64,000 bases of DNA. Origin: Labilibaculum sp. K2S (GTDB taxonomy: Bacteria > Bacteroidota > Bacteroidia > Bacteroidales > Marinifilaceae). The position numbers were made by a program, and so were the translations under genes. Below, in pieces: positions 51,276 through 59,705 of the stretch (positions within the stretch are counted from its first letter, which is position 1; the number at the start of each line of letters is the position of its first letter). The DNA lies in the NCBI RefSeq assembly GCF_030372765.1, contig NZ_JAUCMW010000005.1:1-64000 (forward strand), written 5' to 3'. Below the pieces are notes generated by a model. It made no database searches. It was not told the DNA's origin and saw nothing but the letters and a program-made list of their open reading frames with translations.

Positions 51276-53108
51276 ATGAGAAATAGATTGTTTTATTTAC
51301 TGTCAGCCGGATTGTTTTGGTTGGTGTTTTTCTTTGTTTTTCGATTCATATTTGTTTTGTATCAATGGGATTTACTCGAGGGGCAATCTTTCTTCGAAAT
51401 AGCAAAGGCATTCGTTTCAGGTGCCCGTCACGATTTATCCTTAATGGGATATATTCTTCTTTTGAGCGGACTGATTTTGACTGTAACTTTCTGGTTACCG
51501 GCGAAAAAGTTAAAAGGTCTGTTTACCGTTATCTATTCGGTAGTTGGTCTTATTTTCATCATGATTTTGATTCCTAATTTGGAGTTGTATCGAAATTGGG
51601 GCTTTCATTTAGATGCAACAGTTTTAAGTTATCTGAAAACACCAAAGGAAGCGATGGCTTCAACTACGCTTTCAACACATTTACTGCTGTTTGTTCTATT
51701 CATTCTTACATCAACGGCCTCATACATTTGTTTACGAAAGTTTGTAATTGTAAACCTTGAAAAGATCAAACCAATCAACTACAAATGGATTCCCGTTCTG
51801 TTATTCATTACCGCCGGTATGATTATCCCGATAAGGGGAGGGTTTGGTATTGCTCCTATGAATGTAGGTTTTGTGTATTTTTCGCAAAGTACTTTTGCGA
51901 ACCATGTAGCGGTAAATCCGGTATGGAACTTTTCTTACTCATTAAAGAAGATTGGAACAGATGGGAAACTGTTTAAGTTCCTAAAGGAAGATCAGTTGAA
52001 AAGTACGATTGCCGGATTAAAATGCAATCCTGATTCTGAACGGTTGCAGGTGATTAAGGGGAAGAAACCTAATGTTGTTGTGGTGATGCTCGAGAGTTTT
52101 ACCAGTAAGGCAATTGGTTCATTGGGAGGATATCAGGGGGCAACGCCTAATTTCGATGAATTGACCAAAGAAGGCGTTTTGTTTTCTAATTTTTATGCAA
52201 TTGGCGATCGTTCAAAAATCGGAATTGTTGGATTGCTGAGCGGATATCCATCCTTGCCAAAGCGCAGTGTTATTTCTTATACCAAGAAAACTCAAAGCAT
52301 TCCAAGTTTATGCCGGAAGTTTACGAAGCAAAATTACTCTTCAGCATTCTATTATGGCGGCGATATTCGTTTTGCGAATATAAATTCATATCTCATGAAT
52401 ACCGGCTTTGATCGATTGGTTACCATGTTCGATTTTTCGGAGGATTTATACAATTCAAAATGGGGCGTGCATGATGAATATGTATTTGAAAGATTACTAA
52501 AGGATATTAAATTGGAAACGAAGCCATTCTTTAAAGTATATTTCACCTTAAGCAGTCATGAGCCATTTGATGTTCCTATGGAAAAGGTGATTAAAGGAAA
52601 CAGCGAAGATGAGCGATTCTTAAATTCGGTTAATTATACCGATAAATGTTTGGGTAAATTCATTGCTGATTTCAAGAAAACAGAAGCCTGGGAGAATACC
52701 ATATTGATATTGGTTGCCGATCATGGCACCAGATATATTGATAAAAGTGTGCCAAGTGATTTTATAAAGTATCAGATACCCATGTTGTGGTTAGGTGGTG
52801 CTTTAAATCAAAAGGATCTTGTTATTGACAAATTTGGATGTCAGCCGGATATGGCGAATACCCTCTTGTCTCAGTTGGATATAAATGCCGATGAGTTTAT
52901 TTTTGGAAAAGATTTACTGGCAGCAGATCAGAAAGGATATGCCTATTTTGATTACAACAACGGTTTCGGTTACATCGACGAAAAGGAAAGAAGTGTATTC
53001 GATTTAACTTCGAATAAATACATTCATGAAGAAGGTGAAAGTGCCAACAACAGAGAAAACTGGAAAGCCTTACTGCAGTACTTGAATGAAGATTTTCGGG
53101 CTAGATAG
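51276..53108 (+). CDS. LtaS-like membrane sulfatase-fold phosphotransferase
   Basis: This protein has about 610 residues from the ATG at 51276; a TTG at 51264 would add four residues. Five N-terminal membrane helices (to about 200) precede a sulfatase-type alkaline-phosphatase-fold domain facing the periplasm (about 265-590). Motifs are VVVMLESFTSKAIGSLGG, where Glu binds metal, GDRSKIGIVGLLSGYP with Ser313 in the place of the LtaS nucleophile Thr, HEPFDVP and ILVADHGTRY. In Gram-negatives such enzymes transfer phosphoglycerol or phosphoethanolamine to envelope glycans or act on surface sugars. Ser in place of Thr is also found in related Bacteroidota proteins, so it may not mean loss of activity. 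Confidence 0.88.
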   Translation: MRNRLFYLLSAGLFWLVFFFVFRFIFVLYQWDLLEGQSFFEIAKAFVSGARHDLSLMGYILLLSGLILTVTFWLPAKKLKGLFTVIYSVVGLIFIMILIPNLELYRNWGFHLDATVLSYLKTPKEAMASTTLSTHLLLFVLFILTSTASYICLRKFVIVNLEKIKPINYKWIPVLLFITAGMIIPIRGGFGIAPMNVGFVYFSQSTFANHVAVNPVWNFSYSLKKIGTDGKLFKFLKEDQLKSTIAGLKCNPDSERLQVIKGKKPNVVVVMLESFTSKAIGSLGGYQGATPNFDELTKEGVLFSNFYAIGDRSKIGIVGLLSGYPSLPKRSVISYTKKTQSIPSLCRKFTKQNYSSAFYYGGDIRFANINSYLMNTGFDRLVTMFDFSEDLYNSKWGVHDEYVFERLLKDIKLETKPFFKVYFTLSSHEPFDVPMEKVIKGNSEDERFLNSVNYTDKCLGKFIADFKKTEAWENTILILVADHGTRYIDKSVPSDFIKYQIPMLWLGGALNQKDLVIDKFGCQPDMANTLLSQLDINADEFIFGKDLLAADQKGYAYFDYNNGFGYIDEKERSVFDLTSNKYIHEEGESANNRENWKALLQYLNEDFRAR

Positions 53109-53125
53109 TAAGCCATACAGCAAAC

Positions 53126-53157
53126 AAAAAAGCCGTTCGATCTGAACGGCTTTTTTT
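53126..53157 (+). terminator. Strong intrinsic terminator
   Basis: AAAAAAGCCGTTC (53126-53138), loop GATCT and GAACGGC followed by seven T (53144-53157) form a GC-rich stem with a T run 17 bp after the LtaS-like stop. It ends the 47246-53108 transcription unit. Confidence 0.9.
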
Positions 53158-53612
53158 GTGCCTTATACCAGCTTAATTTCAAAAAATCTGTTTACCGTCT
53201 TAAGCCTGTCATGCTCTGACTATAAACAAGCCGGCCATGTCAGGCTATGACTTGATTATGAATCTAAAGGAAATATTTTACAAGATGAGTTTTGATGTGG
53301 ATTTGGTATTGCATATGGCTTGTTTCTCTGATGTTGATGTGTGCTGAATGTCTTTTAATTGATGGTGAATTGATTCTTATTTCGTTTAAACGGATAATTT
53401 GGAATTAATATTTGATTTACATATTTGCATGTTAAATAAAGATGTGTTAAGTTTATGGGTGATCATAAAAATAATTAGTGGGTATGTCGCGGTGAAGGAG
53501 GATAAAGATTATTTGTAAGAGTAAAGAGGCGTGAGATGGATCGAATTAAGAGATTGGGATTACAATTCACTCACCTTGGTGAGATTTTATTAATAATTTA
53601 AATCAAATAACA
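53158..53612 (+). promoter_or_regulatory. 455-bp gap with a candidate promoter for the 53613 gene
   Basis: No gene is present. TTTG at 53398-53401 and CATATTTG at 53420-53427 are 18 bp apart, close to the Bacteroidota -33/-7 consensus TTTG...TAnnTTTG, giving a leader of about 180 nt. An imperfect 11-nt inverted repeat (AGCCTGTCATG at 53203-53213 and CATGTCAGGCT at 53236-53246, one mismatch) lies closer to the upstream terminator. The long leader is unusual for an otherwise ordinary gene. Confidence 0.4.
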
Positions 53613-54278
53613 ATGGCAGGAAAATTAAATGATGCTATGTCCTCCGAAGTGCATATAAACAGTGCGCTTCGTCATTCCCGAAGATGCAAACAAACAAAAG
53701 GAGCCACAGAATTGGCTGGTGTAATTGATCCTTTTATTATCGATTTGGAAACAAAAAGCAGCGAAACCAAAAAGGAAAAACTATTGCACGACAACACTTA
53801 TGATGATTTGGTGTTTAATTCGGGTGGATTGGATGATCGGATCAGAACCATATCGGATACAGCCAAGCAATACGACAGAGAAAATCCTGGTCGCCCGGTT
53901 CATAAGCTATTATTTCCCAATGGAGGATATTCCACTATTCTTCGCTTTCCGATCACAAAAAAGGTAGATGCAGCAGAAGAAATAAAAGAGCGCATTAAAT
54001 CGTTGGGAGAAGAACATGTTTTGGTTGCTCAATTGCCTCTTTTAAGCGAAGCCATAACCAAAGTGCGTACGTCTATCTCCGCCCTGCAGCAAGCCAATAC
54101 CAAAGTAAGAACTGCTGTTGCCAACGAAGAAGTGGCTCAGGCCAACTTGCGCAGGCAATACGAATTCAATTACCTCGACGCCATAAAGATGTTTGGCAAA
54201 ACTTTCGCCAACCGTCTGTTTCCGAAAGCTGTTTCTCGAAAAAAAATTGAGGAAGAAGTGGCAGTTGTTGAAGCATAA
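53613..54278 (+). CDS. Unrecognised 221-residue cytoplasmic protein
   Basis: I do not recognise this family. The protein has no signal peptide or membrane segment. The N-terminal part is polar (MAGKLNDAMSSEVHINSALR), the centre has FPNGGYSTILRFPITKK, and residues about 120-200 are helical and probably coiled-coil (VRTSISALQQANTKVRTAVA). It ends in a charged tail (KKIEEEVAVVEA). Gly- and Arg-rich middle portions and a higher GC level in the second half set it a little apart from its neighbours. The 42-bp hairpin repeats begin 21 bp after its stop, so gene and array may form one unit. No function is proposed. Confidence 0.8.
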   Translation: MAGKLNDAMSSEVHINSALRHSRRCKQTKGATELAGVIDPFIIDLETKSSETKKEKLLHDNTYDDLVFNSGGLDDRIRTISDTAKQYDRENPGRPVHKLLFPNGGYSTILRFPITKKVDAAEEIKERIKSLGEEHVLVAQLPLLSEAITKVRTSISALQQANTKVRTAVANEEVAQANLRRQYEFNYLDAIKMFGKTFANRLFPKAVSRKKIEEEVAVVEA

Positions 54279-54299
54279 GCTCTCCTAAAAAAGAAAAGT

Positions 54300-54593
54300 A
54301 TGCTGTGTAAGTTGACATGGCATACTTTTAAAAAGCAAAATATCTCTTGCAAGCTTGCACGGCATACTTTCAAAAGTAAAAATGGCTCATGTAACATTAC
54401 ATGGCATACTTTCCAAAATGAAAATAGGCTTTGTAAGATAACATAGCCTATTTCTAAAAATAAAAATAGTGCATGTAAGATAACATGGCATACTTTTCAA
54501 AACAAAAACAGGCTTTGTAAGCTTACATGCATAGCTTCACAAAACAAAAATGTGCTTTGTAAGCTTGCCGGTGGTGTTTGATAAAAAAAAAGA
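54300..54593 (+). repeat. Seven tandem 42-bp repeats with hairpin symmetry and coding-like phase
   Basis: Units begin at 54300, 54342, 54384, 54426, 54468, 54510 and 54552, each exactly 42 bp. Each has a central dyad such as TGTAAGCTTACA, or TGCAAGCTTGCA in unit 2 (paired T-to-C and A-to-G changes). Then comes CATGGCATACTTT and an A-rich tail. Unit 1 arms AAGTATGC/GCATACTT and unit 4 arms AAATAGGCT/AGCCTATTT differ in sequence yet both pair. Read from ATG 54300, units 1-3 also give a 14-residue Cys-containing repeat (MLCKLTWHTFKKQN, ISCKLARHTFKSKN, GSCNITWHTFQNEN). The frame stops in unit 4 at 54444, and units 5-7 remain open in the same phase. Hairpin DNA/RNA array or repeat peptide are both possible. 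Confidence 0.85.
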
Positions 54594-54616
54594 TTAATTA
54601 GTTAAATAATTTGAAT

Positions 54617-56716
54617 ATGAAAAAGTTTTACAGAGTACTATTTTTTTTACTTTTTATACTTGCGCAAGGCGACATATTAATGGCGCAAAATGTCAAAAAA
54701 ATTGATAGGAATGAAGCCTGGCAATTGACACTAAGACAGGTGTTTAATGGTCATCCAGAAGGTAAAATAATCTATGCTAAAAAAGAGTTAATAGCAAAAA
54801 GACAAAAACTCGAAGAAATTAGAGAAATCTACACACCTAAGAGTGCTAGTTGGTTTTTCTTTGTTGATTTAATGCCTTATCAAAGTTGGGGACACCCATG
54901 TCAATATATTTTTGTTGATTGCAAAACAGGAGAAATTAAATCAATTAAAAGTGATTTTCCTCCAAATCTTGGCGATATGGATATTATTTATGTTGAAAAG
55001 ACTCCTGAGAAAGGAAAACTTTTTGATTTTTCTAAACCATTACTAAAATCAACAAGGGTTGCATCGACTAATAATGATTATGCGGTAATAATTAGTGGTG
55101 GTATGGATAAATATAACAATTACGAAAGGTATTGGAATGATTGCTCAGCTATTTATTCAGCACTTGTTGATGTGTATGGATATCTTGATGATCATATTTA
55201 TGTGTTATTAGCGGACGGTACTAGTTCAGCATCAGATAGACGTATTGGAAGTAATAGTTATGATTCATCGCCTTTGGATTTGGATGGGGATGGAGATAAT
55301 GATGTTCAGTATGCTGCTACAAAAGCTAATATTCGCCAAGTATTTACTGTTTTAGGAGGTAAATTGAATCGAGATGATCACCTGTTTGTATTTACAACAG
55401 ATCATGGTGGATTGGAATCAGGAAATAATGTTTTTATTAATTTATGGAATGAGACAATGCGTGATGATGAGTTTGCAATAGAATTAAATAAAGTGAATGC
55501 AGGTAGATTCAATATTGTTATGGAACAGTGTCATAGTGGCGGTTTTATTGATGATTTAACATTCGAAAATAGGACTATTGCAACAGCATGTAGAGCCGAT
55601 GAAAATTCTTTTTCAAGAGGAGCGTTTACTTATAATGAATTTGTATATCATTGGATTTCTGCAATTGCAGGTATAACTCCTGAAGGAACAGCAGTGGATG
55701 CTGATAGTAATAATGATGGTTGGATTTCAATGGAAGAAGCATTTATTTATGCTGAGAGTAATGATGAGCAAATTGAGCATCCTCAGTATGATTCAACTTC
55801 AGGAAATTTAGGATGTATGACAAGTTTAGATCCTTATGTTTGGAATCTTAATGGTTCTAAACTAGTCTGTAATTCGGGAAATACATATAATCTGAATAAT
55901 TTACCTCCAGGAGCGTCCGCAACTTGGACTTCCAGTTCTAACATTATTTTTCCATCAGGTAATACTGGAAGTAGTGTAAGTACTAGTCCTTATTCTTCAA
56001 CAAGTAGTGGTAGTGGTTGGATTGAGGCTACCATTAATGGTGATTGCGGTGATGTAACTTTACCACGGAAAGAAGTTTGGGTGGGGAAACCTGAACTTGA
56101 TGGTAATATCTCAGGTAGTAGTTCTGTCAGCTGTAACAGTATGCATATCTACGATTACTTAGGAATGATTGAGGGTGAATCTTCAACACGTTGGGTAGTA
56201 GGTCTTCAATTTAATGATATCAGCACTTCGAATGGTTATCAGTTATTTGTTAGTCCCATTAATAACGGAGATGGATATGTGACATTTGTAGCCTCTAATA
56301 GCTGTGGAGAAGATATCTTGTGTAAGCCTGTTAGTGTTTCAGGTTGGGATTGTGAATATGGAGTTATCAATAGACCCTCTCGCTATTCTTGTGGAGGTAG
56401 CGGAGGAATGTATATGGCTATTTTTCCAAATCCGGCGAACGAATATACAGAGCTCAACTTATATTCGAGCAACGAATTATCAGATGTTCAGAAGAACTCC
56501 AAATCTACAATTAGTATTCCATACAATGAGTTATCACAAAATATGGATGAGTATGAAATTCAAATTTGGCATGAAAGTAAAGGTCTGGTAAAACAGATGA
56601 AATCTTGTGATAAAAGATTACAAATTCCAACCAATAGTCTTCCCGAGGGAACTTACTTCTTACTTGTATTTATAAACGGTGAAGTTCACAAACAACAATT
56701 GATAATTAAGCGATAA
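54617..56716 (+). CDS. C13-like (clan CD) cysteine peptidase with T9SS C-terminal sorting domain
   Basis: This 699-residue secreted protein starts at ATG 54617; an in-frame TTG lies six bases upstream. The signal peptide is about 1-22 (ILMAQ). A short N-terminal domain precedes the caspase-like fold, with VIISGGMDKYNNYERYWND, catalytic His263 in FTTDHGG and Cys305 in MEQCHSGGFIDD. Two calcium-type loops, DLDGDGDNDVQY and DADSNNDGWISMEEAF, are present. Ig-like domains follow, and the last 70-80 residues (AIFPNPANEYTELNLYSS to GEVHKQQLIIKR) are a type A T9SS tail. Legumain-like peptidases cleave after Asn or Asp, but substrate and activation here are unknown. Secretion to the surface or medium is expected. 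Confidence 0.85.
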   Translation: MKKFYRVLFFLLFILAQGDILMAQNVKKIDRNEAWQLTLRQVFNGHPEGKIIYAKKELIAKRQKLEEIREIYTPKSASWFFFVDLMPYQSWGHPCQYIFVDCKTGEIKSIKSDFPPNLGDMDIIYVEKTPEKGKLFDFSKPLLKSTRVASTNNDYAVIISGGMDKYNNYERYWNDCSAIYSALVDVYGYLDDHIYVLLADGTSSASDRRIGSNSYDSSPLDLDGDGDNDVQYAATKANIRQVFTVLGGKLNRDDHLFVFTTDHGGLESGNNVFINLWNETMRDDEFAIELNKVNAGRFNIVMEQCHSGGFIDDLTFENRTIATACRADENSFSRGAFTYNEFVYHWISAIAGITPEGTAVDADSNNDGWISMEEAFIYAESNDEQIEHPQYDSTSGNLGCMTSLDPYVWNLNGSKLVCNSGNTYNLNNLPPGASATWTSSSNIIFPSGNTGSSVSTSPYSSTSSGSGWIEATINGDCGDVTLPRKEVWVGKPELDGNISGSSSVSCNSMHIYDYLGMIEGESSTRWVVGLQFNDISTSNGYQLFVSPINNGDGYVTFVASNSCGEDILCKPVSVSGWDCEYGVINRPSRYSCGGSGGMYMAIFPNPANEYTELNLYSSNELSDVQKNSKSTISIPYNELSQNMDEYEIQIWHESKGLVKQMKSCDKRLQIPTNSLPEGTYFLLVFINGEVHKQQLIIKR

Positions 56717-56733
56717 CAATTTTTTTGCAAATA

Positions 56734-56772
56734 AAAATAGGCTAGCTTTATACAGTAAGGCTAGCCTATTTT
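56734..56772. terminator. Bidirectional terminator between the peptidase and mnmA
   Basis: AAAATAGGCTAGC (56734-56746) and GCTAGCCTATTTT (56760-56772) form a perfect 13-bp stem with a 13-nt loop. A and T runs on either side suit termination on both strands, as needed for these converging genes. Confidence 0.85.
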
Positions 56773-56790
56773 ATATACTTGCTTGATTCC

Positions 56791-57963
56791 TTAGTCAATA
56801 ACTCCCGAACCAATCAGTTCCCCTTCATCGTACCAGGCGGCAAATTGTCCTGAAACAACAGCTCTTTGTGGCTCATCAAACAGTATGTACAAACCTTCTT
56901 GTTTGAAATAGATGGTTCCTTTTTGCAAAGGCTGTCGGTATCTTATTCTGATATCGTATCTTCTTTCGCATTCTTCAGTTGGCCTTAAATCTTCACGAAT
57001 CCAATGCACTTCTTTTTTAGGAATAAATAAAGCCTTGCGGGTTAGCAACGGATGACCGTGTCCCATGCCTACGTACACAATGTTTTTTACCACATTGGTT
57101 CCAATCACAAACAAAGGCTCTTTTTTTCCGCCAACATTTAGGCCTTTTCGCTGACCCACAGTAAAGAAATGGGCTCCGTTGTGTTCACCAACAACAGTTC
57201 CATGTTCCGGTTTAAATTGATAAGGAGCGGAAATATCTGCCAAAGCATTCGATTTTGGGATGATCTCATCTGCCTTATCGGCCATAATTTCAATAATCTG
57301 TCCCTTCATGGCTTTCAGCTTTTGCTGCAAAAAAACCGGAAGGTCAACCTTACCCACAAAGCAAATGCCCTGAGAATCTTTTTTCTCGGCAGAGGCCATT
57401 TTTTCGCGGCGGGCAATTTCCCGAACCTCAGGTTTTATAATGTGTCCGATCGGAAACATCGCTTTTGACAATTGTTCCTGCGATAATTGACAAAGGAAAT
57501 AAGACTGATCCTTATTATTGTCTGCTCCGGCGAGTAGGCGATAAATCTCTTTGCCATCTTTTATAATGGTTTCCTTTTGGCAGTAGTGTCCGGTAGCCAC
57601 ATAATCAGCTCCCAGCTCCAATGCTTTTTTCAGGAATACATCAAACTTTATTTCGCGATTACAAAGTACATCCGGATTGGGAGTACGTCCCTTTTCATAT
57701 TCCGAAAACATGTAATCAATTACTTTTGCACGGTATTCCACACTTAAATCCACAAAATGAAATGGAATTCCCAATTTTTTAGCCACCATTTGAGCAAATA
57801 GTACATCTTCTTCAAATGGACATTCTTCGGATTTTAACCCAACCGTATCGTTCCAGTTCTGCATAAAAAGCGCTTCCACCTCATATCCCTGCTCAATTAG
57901 TAAATGCGCAGCAACACTGGAATCCACTCCTCCCGACAATCCGATAACAACTTTTTTCTTCAT
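56791..57963 (-). CDS. mnmA: tRNA-specific 2-thiouridylase MnmA
   Basis: This enzyme inserts sulfur at uridine 34 of tRNAs for Lys, Glu and Gln. The 390-residue protein starts at 57963, where AAGGAG lies eight bases upstream; a longer frame from 57993 adds an unlikely ten residues. The PP-loop [18 protein letters not shown] is at the N-terminus. The two catalytic cysteines are Cys101 (VLCNREIKF) and Cys201 (GICFVGK), almost at the E. coli positions. [18 protein letters not shown] and the C-terminal beta-barrel complete the family. It is transcribed opposite to its neighbours and ends at a shared terminator. Confidence 0.97.
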   Translation of the reverse strand: MKKKVVIGLSGGVDSSVAAHLLIEQGYEVEALFMQNWNDTVGLKSEECPFEEDVLFAQMVAKKLGIPFHFVDLSVEYRAKVIDYMFSEYEKGRTPNPDVLCNREIKFDVFLKKALELGADYVATGHYCQKETIIKDGKEIYRLLAGADNNKDQSYFLCQLSQEQLSKAMFPIGHIIKPEVREIARREKMASAEKKDSQGICFVGKVDLPVFLQQKLKAMKGQIIEIMADKADEIIPKSNALADISAPYQFKPEHGTVVGEHNGAHFFTVGQRKGLNVGGKKEPLFVIGTNVVKNIVYVGMGHGHPLLTRKALFIPKKEVHWIREDLRPTEECERRYDIRIRYRQPLQKGTIYFKQEGLYILFDEPQRAVVSGQFAAWYDEGELIGSGVID

Positions 57964-58170
57964 TCGTAATTTCTCCTTCTTTTCAGCCAGCAAAAGTATT
58001 CAATTTTTGGCTTAGTGCCAATTGTGCCTGACGAATTGCCTGTAATTTAACACCTAAATTTAGTTATGTATTTTTTTCTGATAAAAAAATAAATTAATTT
58101 CGATATCGTGTTATGTATGGGGTCTATTTTATAAATCCGCATTTATTTAGAATAATAAAAAGTTAAAAAT

Positions 58171-59055
58171 ATGAAAAAACTAAGCTTTACTTTGCTGCTG
58201 ATTTGCGCAGCTATATTTGTTTTCGCACAGGAAACACAAGATACTTCTTACTGGAAAAAAGGAGGTCAGGCATCTCTGTCTTTTTCTCAAACATCTTTAA
58301 CAAATTGGTCTGGTGGTGGCGATAATGCTATTTCCACTAATGCGCAGCTAAATTTGTTTTCAAATTATAATAAAGGAAAAAACAGTTGGGAAAACACATT
58401 AAACCTTGAATACGGAATGGTTAAACAAGGCGATCAAGGCATGCGCAAAAGTATTGATAAAATTGATTTCACAACCAAATACGGACATAAGAATGGTGGT
58501 GAATGGTATTACAGTGCTTTGTTGGATTTTAAAACACAATTTGCAAAGGGCTACAATTATTCAAATACCGAAGGAGAACCAGATGTGAAAGTATCCAACT
58601 TTTTGGCTCCGGCATATCTTACTCTTTCTTTGGGTATGGATTACAAGCCAAATGATGTGTTTTCGGCTTATTTATCTCCTGTTACTGGAAAAATGACGAT
58701 TGTTAACGATGATGAATTATCTGCTGCCGGTGCTTTTGGTGTTGATCCGGGCGATAAATTCAGAGGAGAGTTTGGTGCGTTTACCAAGTTGGCTTTGAAT
58801 AAGGATTTGGTTGAAAATGTAAATTTGAAGAGTAGCTTGAGTTTATTTACAAATTACTCTCAAAACTTCGGAAATGTTGATGTTTTATGGGATGTGATGA
58901 TTAACATGAAGGTGAATGATTTTTTAACAGCAACAGTTAATACCTCTTTGGTTTACGATGATGATGTTGAATATGTGAATAAGGATGGCGTAAACAAAGG
59001 TCCAAAAATTCAGTTCAAGGAAATTATTGGAATCGGATTGGCCTACAAATTTTAA
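58171..59055 (+). CDS. DUF3078 family outer-membrane protein
   Basis: This 294-residue protein has a clear signal peptide (MKKLSFTLLLICAAIFVFAQ). The remainder is beta-rich, with alternating aromatic strands and WKKGGQASLSFSQTSLTNWSGGG, the start of the DUF3078 family common in Bacteroidota. It ends GIGLAYKF, with a terminal Phe typical of outer-membrane barrels. The family has no settled role; transport or envelope structure are guesses. A strong terminator follows at 59095. Confidence 0.85.
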   Translation: MKKLSFTLLLICAAIFVFAQETQDTSYWKKGGQASLSFSQTSLTNWSGGGDNAISTNAQLNLFSNYNKGKNSWENTLNLEYGMVKQGDQGMRKSIDKIDFTTKYGHKNGGEWYYSALLDFKTQFAKGYNYSNTEGEPDVKVSNFLAPAYLTLSLGMDYKPNDVFSAYLSPVTGKMTIVNDDELSAAGAFGVDPGDKFRGEFGAFTKLALNKDLVENVNLKSSLSLFTNYSQNFGNVDVLWDVMINMKVNDFLTATVNTSLVYDDDVEYVNKDGVNKGPKIQFKEIIGIGLAYKF

Positions 59056-59094
59056 GCTGAGCTGTTTAATAAGGAGTATATTCTTATATGAATA

Positions 59095-59132
59095 AAAAGC
59101 GGAAGAATCATTATTTTGATTCTTCCGCTTTT
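59095..59132. terminator. Bidirectional terminator between DUF3078 and DUF6146 genes
   Basis: AAAAGCGGAAGAATCA (59095-59110), a 6-nt loop and TGATTCTTCCGCTTTT (59117-59132) form a perfect 16-bp stem. It ends just before the stop codon of the - strand gene at 59134 and so serves both converging genes. Confidence 0.88.
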
Positions 59133-59133
59133 C

Positions 59134-59532
59134 TTATCGGCGAACTAATGATATGCCGGTTTTTTCTTCTACAAATTGAAAGTAATTGTACAGCTTGTAA
59201 TTAATATCCAAACCATAATCTTCCAAAGGATCATACTCTATATAATTATCTATACAAGGATTTCCTTGCATGTATTGCTGATTCCATTCCAAAATGTAAA
59301 TCTGATTCCAGTTTTTGTAATAGTTATTTGTATGTGCCGTTGCCATCATGTTTCTGGTTGCAAACCACGATTCGAATCCTGTATCTAAAATCAGTAATTC
59401 GTACTCGACACTATCCGTTACGGCAATTTCATTTTCGTTATCCTGAACAGGAACAGGAGTTTTGAATGCGGAATATGTTGAACACCCATAAACAATGCTA
59501 AGAATGAAAAATAGATAGGTAATTTTTTTCAT
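59134..59532 (-). CDS. DUF6146-like small lipoprotein
   Basis: This 132-residue lipoprotein has Cys17 in SIVYGC. The body contains YELLILDTGFESWFATRN and ILEWNQQYMQGNP, which I recognise as the DUF6146 family of Bacteroidota, and ends FQFVEEKTGISLVRR. The function of this family is not known. It may be a single-gene unit, with no near partner on its strand. Confidence 0.75.
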   Translation of the reverse strand: MKKITYLFFILSIVYGCSTYSAFKTPVPVQDNENEIAVTDSVEYELLILDTGFESWFATRNMMATAHTNNYYKNWNQIYILEWNQQYMQGNPCIDNYIEYDPLEDYGLDINYKLYNYFQFVEEKTGISLVRR

Positions 59533-59658
59533 GATGAAACTAATTAAGAGATCAAACAGATAAAATCACAGTGATGAGAGAGTCAGTTATTTAGAACCTG
59601 TAATGATGATTACGTGTTTGATTATTAATTTGTTACATTGTTTTAAGGAATAAAAAAA

Positions 59659-59680
59659 GGACAGGTAGTGAAACCTGTCC
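59659..59680 (-). terminator. Terminator of the S8 peptidase gene
   Basis: GGACAGGT (59659-59666) and ACCTGTCC (59673-59680) form an 8-bp stem with a 6-nt loop. Read on the - strand it is followed by a run of seven T, 26 bp after the end of the subtilisin gene. Confidence 0.8.
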
Positions 59681-59705
59681 CTGAATATGACAATTCGAAG
59701 TGAAT

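Noticed and set aside
54170-54397. Antisense frame through the 42-bp repeats and the end of the 53613 gene
   Set aside because: It covers only the first units and is closed by stops in units further along; the part inside the gene mirrors real coding sequence.
54300-54593. CRISPR array
   Set aside because: There are no unique spacers between conserved repeats; the whole 42-bp unit repeats and diverges, and no cas genes are near.
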